A stretch of DNA of 64,000 nt, from the NCBI GenBank assembly GCA_030278955.1, contig JAOANR010000006.1:12547915-12611914 (forward strand). Direction: 5' to 3'. The position numbers and the translations under genes were made by a program. The notes under the pieces were generated by a model. The model was not told the DNA's origin, searched no databases, and worked only from the letters and a program-made list of their open reading frames with translations. This document shows, in pieces, positions 20,621 to 31,199 of this stretch. Origin of the DNA: Hygrophila difformis (Eukaryota; Streptophyta; Magnoliopsida; Lamiales; Acanthaceae). Positions within the stretch are counted from its first letter, which is position 1. Every line of letters begins with the position of its first letter.

Positions 20621-23195
20621 CGTTCAACCAGACTTCTATTGTCCTTATTCCAAAAATTCTCAACCCCAGATCGGTCTCCCAATTCCGTCCCATTAGCTTG
20701 TGCAATGTCGTGTACAAAATTCTCACTAAGACTCTGTCGAACAGACTGGCCCCCATCCTTCCCCGAATCGTCTCGGCTGGCCAAGCAAGTTTCATTCCGG
20801 GCCGTATTATCCAAGACAACATGATTATTTGTAATGAGCTCTCACATTATTTGGAGAAATCAAGGGTCAGACCCGGCTTTATGACCATCAAACTAGACTT
20901 AGAGAAAGCCTATGATAAACTGGAATGGCACTTCATCCGTGAAACCCTCCAACTGTTTGGTTTTCCTTCTCCTTTTATTAATTTGATCATGTTATGTATT
21001 GAATCCTCATCTATGCAGGTTAACTGGAACAGTTCCTCCTCCACAGCTTTCAAGCCTTCTCGTGGCATTCGCCAGGGAGACCCTATATCCCCTTATATTT
21101 TCATTTTATGTATGGAACGTCTTGGTTCTATGATCTCTTATTCTGTTGATCAAGGGCAGTGGAAACCTCCCAACTGGAATAAGAATCAATTCAAAATTCC
21201 CTTCATTTTCTTCGCCGATGACATTCTCCTTTTCTCCCAAGCAAGCATGGAACAGGCTGGTTACATTAATTCAATCCTTGGAGCCTTCAGTAACACATCC
21301 GGTCTTTCCATCAGCCGCTCCAAATCCAAAATAACTTTTGGCAGCATTGTCCCTCATGACGTCCTCATTAATATCGAAAGGGAATTTGGCATCCTCAGTG
21401 CACCTAACATTGGTACTTACCTTGGCATACCAATCCACACAGGGAGACGCTTTTCACCTTATTTTAATTTCATCCTTGATAAAATGACCTCAAAACTTAG
21501 TGGTTGGTCGTGCAAATTTTTTAGCCTTGCTGGTCGTATCACACTTATTAAATCTGTTCTCCAATCCCTTGTTACCTATCCCATGCAGGTTATGAGGTTC
21601 CCTATGGGTGTCATCCACGAGATTGAACGCTTATGCAGAAACTTCCTCTGCAGCACTTCTGGAGATAATAAAAAAGTTCATCTTGTCGCCTGGGACCTTG
21701 TTACAAAAGACCTGTCAGAGGGAGGTCTCGGCTTTCATAATCTTTCTTCTCTTAATGACGCCCTCTTCATGAAGAGTTGCTGGAATCTCCTAACCCGTGA
21801 CACAACTTGGTCCAAACTACTCAAATTTAGATACGGCTGGAGGCACCACAAACTCAAACAGCAATCCCAATCTCTTTCTCATTTTGCTAAAGACCTAATG
21901 CATATATGGCCCAAATTCCTTCCTATGGTTGGATGGAAAAGGGGCAATGATAAGGATATCTTATTTTGGTGCGACTATTGGTTTGATAAGGATTTTATTA
22001 TGCAGGACCGCTCTCTGCGTCCCCTTACGGCCCAGGAGTTGGATAGAACGCTTGCATCCTATGTTAAAAATGGGACCTGGAATTTAGAAGATCTGATCGA
22101 GACCCTTCCAATAGATATCCTCCAAGCCATCATTCAGACCACTCCTCCTCAAGCTTCCAATCAGGCCGACTGCCCCTTTTGGAGATCTAGCCCAGATGGG
22201 CGTTTCACCACCAGAAGTGCCAGGATCTCTCTTTCCCCTCCTCAGAACTCACCGTTTCATCCTTCCACCACTTGGAAACTTATTTGGAGATGGCCTTGTC
22301 CTCCTCGTGTGAGAGCTTTCCTATGGCTTTGTTATCACAATAAAATTCTGACAGGAACAGATAGATGCAAGAGAAAGCTATGCCTTGATAATAGCTGCTG
22401 GAAATGTGGCTATCCCGAAAGTCCTCTTCACGCCCTCAGAGACTGCCCTTTCTCTTCCCAGATTTGGCTTAGGCTCAATTTCACTAAACCCATCTTCTGG
22501 TCTTCTTCAATCCAAGAATGGCTCGACATCAACCTTTGCTCTTCTGGTAGATCCTCTGATGCCACCACCTTTGCTTTTGGGGTTTGACTAATTTGGAAAG
22601 CAGGGTGCAAGGAATTTTATGGTAATAATATTGTCCATTGGGACTCACTTCACATTTCCATTCTGAGAGATAGCAGAAACTTCACTTCACATATTGCTGC
22701 TTCTAAACCAATTGGGAGGAAAATTTGGAGAACATCTAGGGCTCATTGGTGTAAACCCCCCAATGGATGGTTTAAACTCAGCACGGATAGTAGCTCTAAC
22801 TCATCTTTCAGCATGGCAGGAGGAGTCATTCGCGACTCTCATGGAAACTGGATGGCATCCAGATGAAAAGAACTACCATGAATATCATCCAAGCCGAAGC
22901 TTGGGGCATCTTGCTTGGACTCCAGGAAGCTTGGGCTCAAGGCATCACCAAGCTTGAAGTGGAGAGTGACTGTAGTCAAGTCTTGGACCTCATCAACTCC
23001 AACTACGACACCTACGGGAATTTTAATGATGTCTTCACTAAAATTCTCCACATGAAGTCCTGGGATTGGCAGCTGAAATTCTCTTTGATTCCTATGGAGA
23101 TTAATTCTGTTTGTGATCTTTTTCTTCGAGATAGATATGCCCCTCTTGGCATCGACCATGTTACCCGCCCCCCGACTGTGTCCGGGATGTATTGA
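20621..23195 (+). pseudogene. LINE ORF2 remnant (reverse transcriptase, zinc-finger, RNase H)
   Basis: The frame open to 22587 carries reverse transcriptase with F-R-P-I-S-L-C-N-V, G-I-R-Q-G-D-P-I-S-P-Y and the catalytic F-F-A-D-D. A zinc-finger-like C-W-K-C-G-Y-P...H-A-L-R-D-C-P follows. A TGA at 22585-22587 sits where relatives have Trp; the same frame continues with homology to about 22866. RNase H homology then shifts frame (22863-23195, with Q-A-E-A-W-G-I-L-L-G-L and V-E-S-D-C). Endonuclease and ORF1 are missing through 5' truncation. It is dead as an autonomous element. Confidence 0.9.
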
Positions 23196-23273
23196 TTCAA
23201 GACAATATGGGTTTGTCCCATATGTATCATTTCTATGAATGAATGGCTCCGGCCCCCCTTTTTTCGAAAAAAA
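20621..23273 (+). mobile_element. 5'-truncated L1-type LINE
   Basis: About 2.65 kb on the plus strand. It starts inside the reverse transcriptase domain and ends in a short A tail after a C-rich stretch. Flanking aaagtgg at 20614-20620 and 23271-23277 is the likely target-site duplication (at least 7 bp; its A residues overlap the tail). It is a different subfamily from the LINE at 10619-16275, judging by clearly divergent protein sequence. Confidence 0.88.
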
Positions 23274-23400
23274 GTGGAATAAATAGTTGATATGATGTCT
23301 GTTTGAAGGAGTAAAAATTTTCTAAATAAAGAAATGTGACAATTGAAGAGAAACGGACCAAAATAGAAAATGAGACATTTGAAATGGGACAGAGGGAGTA

Positions 23401-24406
23401 TTAAGTAAACGAAGCAATAAAATACTATAAATAGTAAAAAATAAAATTCAATACTGATTTTATGAAAAATATGAGATTATATGAGCATGTTTAAAATTTT
23501 TTGTAGGATCGAATCAGTTACGATCGTAAGATTCTACCATTAAAATCGGAATAAGATTGAGATCCTACTAAATTTAAAATCCTACAAGACAATAAAACGG
23601 AACGGAGGGAATAGTACATTAGTGTCAATGTTAAAAAAGAAAAAAAAATATATAATGAGGTTCAGTTTGGTCGAAGCTGTCAAAACGGAGCCGGCCTGTT
23701 GGGCCGCCCCGCCCGCAGTCCAAAATGTGTGGGTTCGACCTTCAAAATGAAGGTCCGTTTAAAAATCGGCCCAACGGAGCTATCCAAACGGGGCTATAAG
23801 CCCAAATGGATTCGGCCCGTTCAATATTTTTTTTTATCTTTTATCTTTTTGGCCCAAAAGGCCGAAACCCTTACCAATTGGCAATTACCCAACAGCGCAG
23901 AAAGCAACTGAAGCAAGACACGTCTATTCTTCTCACGTTCTTGTTCACAATCGTTCCAATCTACAAACTCACACCGCCGCACTCAGCCACTCACTTCGCC
24001 GGACGCCGTTGCCCGCCACCACCACCGGCACCTTGTCACGCCGTCGGCCGTCCTATCGCTGTTGCGGCTGCTGAGTGCTAAGTTGGCCGTCGCCGTCACT
24101 CACCACCACCCGCTGCTGTCGGCCTCGCTCACAACCACCGGCTGCTGTCCCCCGCTCACCACCACCCGCTGTCGCCCTCTTCACCGCAACTACCGCCGTC
24201 GGCCTCCTCACCAGTCACCACCATCGGACCAGCGGTGGTATTTCTATAGCTTAAATTTAATGTGCTCAGATCACTTCCGTTTTTTCTGTCTCTGTTTGGC
24301 ATAAATAAGAAGTATTATCTAATTTACTGATTCACATTTCCCAGCCATTTAATCCCCTATCGTACAGTATTTCCAGTATCCTTGCTCATTTTCTACTTGG
24401 TGACAG
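23401..24406. other. Non-coding; promoter-like and GC-rich leader-like DNA
   Basis: AT-rich to about 23690. From 23690 to 23890 there are several GGCCCA/TGGGCC motifs and one AAACCCT (telo-box) motif, the kind found in promoters of plant housekeeping genes. From 23960 to 24240 comes a GC-rich, CCG/CAC-repetitive block like a 5' UTR or low-complexity coding exon. An isolated Stowaway-like end (ggaacggaggga) lies at about 23597. No intact gene is attached. Confidence 0.45.
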
Positions 24407-24531
24407 ATTGTGCCAGGCGAATTGACAATTGTTACTGGAGTTCAGGCAAGAGTGAATGGCTCGATGCTCTACTGTGCAATCTCAACTGTACTTCTGGTTG
24501 GAAATTTGAATTACGCTCTATGGAAAATAAG
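24407..24531 (+). pseudogene. TWINKLE-like mitochondrial/plastid helicase, one-exon fragment
   Basis: The exon is bounded by a good acceptor (gacag) and donor (gtagtt). The first 12 codons read I-V-P-G-E-L-T-I-V-T-G-V. After a loss of about 5 bases, homology resumes in another frame as S-S-G-K-S-E-W-L-D-A-L-L-C-N-L-N and ends G-W-K-F...S-M-E-N-K. This is the Walker A region of the plant TWINKLE (gp4-like DnaB) helicase core. The deletion falls inside the Walker A loop, so the fragment cannot be functional. No other TWINKLE exon is visible nearby. Because splice borders are kept, it came from genomic DNA and not from a processed transcript. Confidence 0.78.
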
Positions 24532-25423
24532 GTAGTTTATTTCTTTGATTTTCTTTCTTTTTTTTTGGTAAGCCTTGTTTTTAAGTGTTGTTCTCTCTCT
24601 ATCCTGTGAGATGATTGCTGGGTTGTTGTGGTCTATAAATGGCTTGAACCAAGTAATAGTATGTACAAGACATGTATTCTTGATTTCTGGTATTACAAGA
24701 TGTGGAACTTTTTCCAAATAATCATTTTGCTGGATGCAGAATTTGAGCATATTAGCATCTCAGTTTGGGTTATTGGTGTGAAACTGTGAATTATGTGCTT
24801 ATGATTATTGTGCTGAAAGAGAAACGTTCTCCATTATGCTGGCAAAGTAGTCTGATTTCTAATATTAACCATACATCTCTTATCTATTGGCAAGCATATA
24901 CCTATCTTGATTGTCATACATATAACATAATTTATTGGTAAGTTTTCATTCCTTTTAAGTTCTGAAATTAGTAGTGTATTCATTCTTTTTTGGTGATTGT
25001 TTTGTAATTAGCAGTTGTTGTATTCACCTTGCTGGATTCTTATTTTTTTCTTCTTGTTCTGTTTATGCATTTCCAGTGGTTGTGGGCTTGTGGTAGCTGA
25101 AAATTGGATTGTTCTTTGGTGAATCTATTTGCTGCCTTTTGATTGTTTAAGATGATGCAGGACATATGCAAAAGAGAAACAAATGTTTGGGTAATTGCAT
25201 TGTATTCACGCATCAATTATGGGCAAGTTCTCCGTTACAATCACAAATAACAAATAACAATGTTCTTTCTTTATCCAGGTCAGTTATACATGTCAATGGG
25301 CAAGTTCTCCGTTACAATCACAAATAAAAATATAATAATGGAAAAAAAGTTTGGCAAGTGGTACCCGTTTGATATTGTTATAAACATTTTCAAGGTCAAT
25401 TTTATTGCTTTGAGACAAATCAA
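24532..25423. other. AT-rich spacer between gene fragments
   Basis: Intron-like, T-rich sequence. A 30-bp direct repeat beginning gggcaagttctccgttacaa occurs at 25219-25248 and 25298-25327. Between them is a 19-bp piece (about 25258-25276) also present in the inverted-repeat arm at about 25581. This indicates local rearrangement. Confidence 0.55.
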
Positions 25424-25523
25424 CTTAGTTAGTTCCCTCCTACAGTAAACTATGTAGGAAGTTCTTGTGCTATTGACCTCGTGAGAAAGTGTTTTTCTCC
25501 TATAGTAAACCCAGGGATAAGGA
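25424..25523 (-). repeat. Inverted-repeat block B, left copy
   Basis: About 100 bp that recurs in reverse complement at 25848-25944 with about two mismatches. It contains two copies, 60 bp apart, of the motif tttactgtaggag. Confidence 0.8.
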
Positions 25524-25804
25524 GGGAATTACCTTGCATATGTTCCATGGAAGAAATGAATGACTTCACTTACTCATACAACAATGTTCTTTCTTTATCC
25601 CACCATTCTCCTTCCACTTTATCGCATTCCTTAATTGATTCAGAATCCAAGCCTTTCATCAAGGCTACCCACTTTTGCTCAGTCCTTTTATCAATCTTAA
25701 CTTCAAGTTTTGTTTGAACTTTGGGATTGTAATATAATACTTCATTCTTTTTTCTTCTGTAGTTAGTTACCTCCTTTTAGTTTCTTCTCTTTTCAGTTTC
25801 CTCC
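25524..25804 (-). pseudogene. ROS1/DEMETER-like glycosylase exon fragment, inverted copy (arm A)
   Basis: Reverse complement of arm A' (25960-26238) at roughly 95% identity by eye. Read on the minus strand it encodes the same segment with G-E-W-W-D-K-E-R-T. Its single in-frame stop is TAA where the other arm has Lys (Y-E-stop-V-K); conversely it keeps Glu where the other arm has a stop. The two arms have therefore mutated independently. The donor-like gtaattccc after the exon is kept. Confidence 0.75.
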
Positions 25805-25847
25805 TTGCCAACTGTATAATGAGAAATGTGAGTTTCAAAGCGTACAA

Positions 25848-25944
25848 CCTTATCCTTGGGTTTACTGTAGGAGAAAAACACTTTCTCACGAGGTCAATAG
25901 CACAAGAACTTCCTACATAGTTTACTGTAGGAGGGAACTAACTA
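25848..25944 (+). repeat. Inverted-repeat block B, right copy
   Basis: Complement of 25424-25523. Plus-strand order is B(rev), A(rev), B, A, so stems A and B cannot both form in one simple hairpin. Confidence 0.8.
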
Positions 25945-25959
25945 GAGAAGCAGCAAAAA

Positions 25960-26684
25960 GGAGGAAACTGAAAAGAGAAGAAACTAAAAGGATGAAAGTA
26001 ACCACAGAAGGAAAAAAGAATGAATTATATTACAATCCCAAAGTTCAAACAAAACTTGAAGTTAAGATTGATAAAAGGACTGAGCAAAAGTGGGTAGCCT
26101 TGATGGAAGGCTTGGATTCTTAATCAATTAAGGAATGCGATAAAGTGGAAGGAGAATGGTGGGATAAAGAAAGAACATTGTTGTATGAGAAAGTGAAGTC
26201 ATTCAGTTCTTCCATGGAACATATGCAAGGTAATTCCCAAGTTAAGTCATTATGGAATTCAAGAACTGTAGATATGTTAATTCCTTGCAAATAAAATTAA
26301 ATGATGAAATTATGCAGGTGGCAGAAAATTTTCTCAATGGAAAGGTTCCGTTCTTAATTCTATAGGGAGAGCATATATGGCGCAGGATGTGAACGACACT
26401 CTTTCATCGTAAGCTAAAAAGGACCAAAATTGTGTTTTACAACTACTAAATTTTCTATTTCATGTTTGTTGAACAAAATTCTTAAATTATGAGTTTGAAC
26501 CTTTTGACTGTTCTATACTTCCTTTTGCAGCTTTGTCTTCATGTCGCGTGCTGCGAAGTACTCTCATGGAGCAATTGGAAAAGATGCTTTGGACTGGGAC
26601 ACAGTTATGAGGGCACAAGTTAAAGAAATATCTGATGCAATAAAGAAGCGAGGACAGGACAACAACTTGGGTGGAAGAATAAAG
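25960..26684 (+). pseudogene. ROS1/DEMETER-like DNA glycosylase fragment, three exons
   Basis: The exon ending at 26229 encodes P-K-V-Q-T-K then G-E-W-W-D-K-E-R and S-M-E-H-M-Q. Exon 26318-26408 gives F-S-Q-W-K-G-S-V-L and A-Q-D-V-N-D-T-L-S-S. Exon 26531-26684 gives F-M-S-R-A-A-K and L-D-W-D-T-V-M-R...I-S-D-A-I-K-K-R-G...G-R-I-K. These align in order with the start of the glycosylase core of plant 5-methylcytosine DNA glycosylases (W-W-E-E-E-R, F-S-P-W-K-G-S-V, T-Q-N-V-S-D-H-L-S-S-S-A-F-M-S). GT-AG introns and phases are kept. A TAA lies in the first exon (about 26121). The catalytic helix-hairpin-helix Lys/Asp and the Fe-S cysteines are absent. It is a dead genomic fragment. Confidence 0.82.
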
Positions 26685-27029
26685 GTATCCAGCAACATAA
26701 ACATATGTTGTCCAACTTGTGTTCACTGTGAGCACCAATTTCTTAATCTCTGTAAGGGAACCAAAACCTCTCTCGCCAGAATTTCACATTGCAAAGAAAC
26801 GAGCAGGGAGTAAGATGGGGAGAGGTAAGCAGCAGATTGAAACTTCAAGATAATACAATACATATGTATATATAGTACAAGGCTATTTTGCATCACATAT
26901 CAGTAACAACATTGCTGGTATCAGACATTTGTTCGGTTGCATGCTGTCTGGATACTGCCGTCTTTCTAAACTCTGTTTCTTTTGGTGTATGTATATAATA
27001 TGAAATACACTATTATCTACAGTATATAG
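26685..27029. other. Non-coding flank of the glycosylase fragment
   Basis: It starts with a donor-like gtatcc. A short stretch reading F-L-N-L (about 26737) weakly recalls the next glycosylase exon, but nothing further downstream matches. Confidence 0.4.
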
Positions 27030-27031
27030 TA

Positions 27032-27741
27032 CTCCCTCCGTTCTTTTTTATGTCTACCCTTTGCATAGTAGATACTATTTAGTATTAAGGGCCCGTTTGG
27101 ATTGGCTTTTGAAAAAAGCAGAAGTCAAAAGCAGAAGCAGAAGTGAAAGCCAAAAGCAGAAGCATGTAACTTTTGTGTTTGGATGGAATGTTTGAAAAGC
27201 AGCTTTTTTTCAAAAGTGTGTTTGGATGTGTAAAAGTGAGAAGTGCTTTTTACATGTATAAATTACAAAAAAGGACATGCTACTTTATACAATAATAAGA
27301 TATATTTATAGTGTAATTTATATTAAGTAATAAGGGTATTTAAGTCTTTGCACAATTTACGAAGTGCTTTTGGCTTCTGCTTTTTGGAGAAGCACCTGCT
27401 TTTTTTTAAAAAGCCAAACCAAACGTTTCTTTTTCCCCAAAAGTGCTTTTGGCAGAAGCAAAAGCCAAAAGCACATAGGTAGAAGCCAATCCAAACACCC
27501 TGTAAGTAACTTTGATTTAACTTTTTAGCATGGTTATATAAGATAAAACATAGTCAAGTGAGATATTGTTGGATTCGTATAATCACGTAGCTTTAGAATA
27601 TTAAATTTTTATAATTTTTACTTGTATATAATTTGAGATATTAATGATTGAAAATGTGTATTGGATTGTGTGCCGTGCAGAAAGGAAGATGTTATTAAAA
27701 AAAAACAAAAAACAAAACAAAACAAAACAAAACGGAGGGAG
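27032..27741. mobile_element. Stowaway-like MITE E, split by a Tourist-like MITE
   Basis: Left end ctccctccgttc after TA (27030-27031); right end aacggagggag before TA (27742-27743). The interior shares the stretch agataaaacatagtcaagtg with MITEs A, F and others here, so they are one family. The shell is about 290 bp. A (AAAAC)n microsatellite lies at 27703-27732. Confidence 0.82.
27089..27502. mobile_element. Tourist-like (PIF/Harbinger) MITE D
   Basis: Ends gggcccgtttggattggctt and aagccaatccaaacaccctg, flanked by TAA on both sides (27086-27088, 27503-27505). 414 bp, rich in AAAGC/GCTTT motifs, no coding capacity. It lies inside MITE E. Confidence 0.8.
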
Positions 27742-27930
27742 TATATATTAATATTAACAATCAATATTGACTTCTATCGGTTTCATTTGGACTATGAATA
27801 TTTGAAATTTTGCATGATAAAAATCACAACTTTATAGAAGTACATAGTAATAATTCAATTTTTGAATGCTTCCAAACTCAGTCGGGTGTGCACAATTATT
27901 ACTCGTGTGAGCGAAAGAATGCATATAATT

Positions 27931-29860
27931 TCAACACCATTTAACCAAATCACCCATGAATACACCAGAATGAATGGAAGAAATTTCTTCAATTATCTTA
28001 CTCAGTGCAACTTTATCCTTGAGCACAGACGTATGAGAAACTCCAGGCATCTTGATCACCTTAACCGTTCTGTTCCCACCATCCCTGGCCACGGCCGCCG
28101 CGGCTGCTGTTTCTAGTGCCAACAAACTCACCATGTTCACGGTCCCGTCTCCGTCCCCATACACCACATCAGCCCCCTTGTCGAAATCCCCCTCCCCAAA
28201 AGACAGCATCTCTGGCGTGTCCACACCACTCCCGACTATACAAGTTACATGGATGCCCTTGGGCACGGGCAGCCTCTCGACCAAAGGTAAAATTCGCTCT
28301 TTATATGGTTGAACGCCTTCTTCAAACCCAATATCGTGGATGAAACGTGGGATATCCGAGCTTGTGTACGACACATTTTTGGCGATCACGAGCGGTTTGC
28401 TCGTGCCAAACACCCGAGGAGACGGCATCAACCATAGGTTGCTAGAGGAACTCCTCTGTTCATCCCTGACGAGCAATGGGTCGACGAGTGGCACGCCTAG
28501 GGTGTTCCCGGATGCAAAGGTGAGCAATTCTTCCACCGTGCCACCCCATGGCGCGGACAATGTGATCAAGTGTTTGATATACTTGTCGCGCCATGAACTT
28601 GAGGCACGGTCCAGTAGGTGCAGGGCGAATAGGCCACCTAAGCTGTGGGACATGAGGATCACGGGAGTGTCATTGTTGGATGCGCTCGCGGATTCTATGA
28701 GGCCTTTGAGGTCGGAAAGGAACTCGGAGGCCACACTGCATGGGTGGCCTTCTGCAGCCAGGCCATACCGGAAATCATAAGGCGCAGCAAACAGATTTTG
28801 TCCAGGCACATAGCCGATATCTTCGAGGGATCTTACAAGTGGTTCCATGTACGATGTAATGTGCCTGTGAAGTAAAACTCACTTATATATATTGTCTTTG
28901 CCGATTCACAATAACAAATTTGTAGCTTATTAGTTAACAATGATAATGATATGTATGTATATCTTAGGGGCAGAATCCTATCCCATGAATCCTATATTAG
29001 TTCAAGCAGTAATCCTAACATCTAAGCATTAAAACTGTATTGTCATTATAAAATTGTGCATCCAAATAAATACACCCTCCGTCCTCTAATAATGTAAACA
29101 TTGGCATAGTTTTTATTATTAATTATGTAACTTTGATTCGATTTTTTAACACATTTATATAAGATAAAACATACTCAAGTAGAATCTTGTTGGATTCGCG
29201 TAGATTTATATTATCCAATTTTTATAATTTTTACTTTTATACAATTAGAGATTGCGTATTGGAATTCACCAAATCCTATATTAAAAATACGTATTGGATT
29301 GCGTTGAAATTTAGGAATGTTCCAATTATTTGAAAACGGTGGGAGTATATCCATTATCGCACGACAATGAAATGCATACCAATTTATGAAAAGTTTAGAT
29401 AGATAGTTATCACTACTTACTTGAGATTGGGATCGAGATAGAGAAGGCTTTGAGTGGAGCCAAAGTGAGGGACTCTGGTCTCAACACCGGGGGCATTGTA
29501 ATAATCATCTCTAAGAGGGTCATAGTAGATCATCATCCTCTCGCTGAAGCATTTGGTGAAGGGTCCAAAGAGGACACCCGGATCGAACCAGATCCGGAAC
29601 CAGCCATCCGGGTCCTTGTTCAAGGGGTACCAGCGGTTGCACCAGAAGCTTGAGGGGTTGTACTCAGTCGTGAGCTTGGCTTCCAGCTGGTTCCCCCCAC
29701 TGCCAGGAATCAATACCACAGGGTACAGAGGGTGATGATGATGATGACCACGATGGGAGGTGGTTGTTGTTAGTTTGCAAGTGGGGAAGGTTAGGGCCAG
29801 TGAGAAAATGGCCATGTGAAGTAGTAGTGGTACAAGTATGTGAGTGAAGTGGAAGGTCAT
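27931..29860 (-). CDS. Lecithin:cholesterol acyltransferase-like protein (LCAT-like 1 type)
   Basis: Two exons: 29860-29421 and 28864-27931, GT-AG, giving 457 residues. Residues 1-28 form a hydrophobic signal-peptide-like segment, followed by a His-rich patch. The LCAT fold is recognisable: P-V-V-L-I-P-G-S-G-G-N-Q-L-E-A (oxyanion region), a Trp-rich lid stretch with F-W-C-N-R-W, and A-P-Y-D-F-R-Y. The nucleophile motif is S-H-S-L-G-G with Ser221. The Asp lies in Y-G-D-G-D-G-T-V-N (about 384-386) and His424 in G-V-S-H-T-S. All three triad residues are present. Plant relatives act as extracytosolic phospholipase A or sterol acyltransferase; which applies here cannot be told. Length fits the family (about 430-450). 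The intron carries a MITE. Confidence 0.9.
29073..29345. mobile_element. Stowaway-like MITE F in the LCAT-like intron
   Basis: 273 bp. Left end caccctccgtcc after TA (29071-29072), right end aaacggtgggag before TA (29346-29347). Same internal family as MITEs A and E. It occupies about half of the 554-bp intron. Confidence 0.78.
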
Positions 29861-30271
29861 GGTAATAAAATTGAAGGGTGAGGAGTGTTGTTGAGAATTG
29901 GATGGGAAAGATAAAAGGTACTAGTATAGTTTGGAATGGGAAGGGATTACTGGGGGTTGTGATTATATTGCTTTTAATTTAATTTGGTTGGATTCTGTGG
30001 TGGGGAAAGCAGCTTGTTTACTCATGGCATTGTGGCTACAGACAAGCCACCAAGTCATTCCTTTTTCCCTACCTACGTTTTTGGGTAATATTATCTGTCT
30101 GTAGATTAGGGTTGAACCTAAGAGATTTTTTATGGGTCATTTGAAATTTAAGAAATTTGTCTGTCTGTCTGTAGAGAGGGCATTTAAGAAATTGGGGGAA
30201 AAGTGGAGAGCCTCGATGCTATTTGTATGAACCATAAATTTACACTGTCTTTTGTGCTTTCGCGTTGTTAA
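29861..30271. other. Upstream region of the LCAT-like gene
   Basis: Presumed promoter and 5' UTR of the minus-strand gene. No TATA box is certain. A ctgtctgtctgtctgt-type patch lies near 30160-30173. Confidence 0.4.
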
Positions 30272-30827
30272 GACCATCTACAACCATACCCTCCATTTTT
30301 GCAGGAACTACAGTACAAATCTGTATTTTTGTAGGATTACTACAGTAACTACAACTCCAACCCAACCCTCCATTTTTGCAGGAAAAGAATATTCCCCATT
30401 ATTCTATTTCATATTATTATTTTATAGTACTACTTTTAAATTTACAAATAATACACAATATTTTACAATTTCAACATATTATATTCCACAATAATATTCA
30501 AAAGTATTATTTTTATATTTAAAATTAAAATATTTAAAATATAATGTAAATAACAATTTTTAGTTTTCTTTTTTAAAAAAATTTGCAAGATTAAATAAAT
30601 TTTATTAAATTTAAATCTAAATTATAATTTAAAAATAATAAATAAGAGAAAAGAAAAAAAAAGGAAAATGCTCCAGCGGGAGCTACAGTATTCCGCTGAT
30701 TACAGCGGAATACTGTTTCACCCTCTCAATGAGAGGGTGATGAGTCAGCTTGCAGGGTGGGTTGGAGAACCCACCCTGCCTTCCACCCTGCATAAATACC
30801 AAAATGCAGGGTGGGTTGGAGATGCTC
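30272..30827. mobile_element. Tourist-like MITE G
   Basis: Ends gaccatctacaacc and ggttggagatgctc with TAA on both sides (30269-30271, 30828-30830). 556 bp. Inner copies of the terminus (for example gcagggtgggttgg at about 30752) form additional hairpins. No coding capacity. Confidence 0.78.
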
Positions 30828-31199
30828 TAAGGATTGATTATTTTCTGTGATATTGTGAAATTGGTTGGGAAACGTTTCAGGTTGATTGTAGTTCTCTGTT
30901 TCTGCTTAAAGTGGAGTTATGAATCTCCTCTCAGCTGCTTCGGCTGCTATGTTTTTTGTTGAAATGCTTGAAAGAAGTTTAATTCCTGTTAGTTCTGTTC
31001 TCACAGTTGAGCACTGAAGCTTTTCTAGTTGTGTAGACATTTTGATTTGGTAAATGGATCTGAATGATTTGGTCGTTTCGATCGAGTCGGAGAAACTTAT
31101 TTTGAAGCTGCTTATATTGTTGGAAAATGCTTCACTTGGATGAATCTTTTTCTGACATGTGTGCTGATGATGAATATATATATTCTCTGCTTGATTAAT

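Larger units (their letters stand above)
20540..23398. mobile_element. Stowaway-like MITE C split by a LINE
   Basis: Left end ctccctcagcccc after TA (20538-20539); right end gggacagagggag before TA (23399-23400). The shell is about 200 bp and the rest is the LINE fragment. Confidence 0.75.

Noticed and set aside
22694..22957. Separate 87-codon gene after the truncated LINE frame
   Set aside because: The homologous frame here is another one that continues LINE RNase H; this is an off-frame shadow.
23590..23615. Isolated Stowaway-like terminus ggaacggaggga
   Set aside because: No matching left end with TA could be found within a plausible distance.
26731..26760. Possible next exon of the ROS1/DME-like fragment (F-L-N-L)
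   Set aside because: Only four residues match and no downstream glycosylase sequence follows, so chance cannot be excluded.
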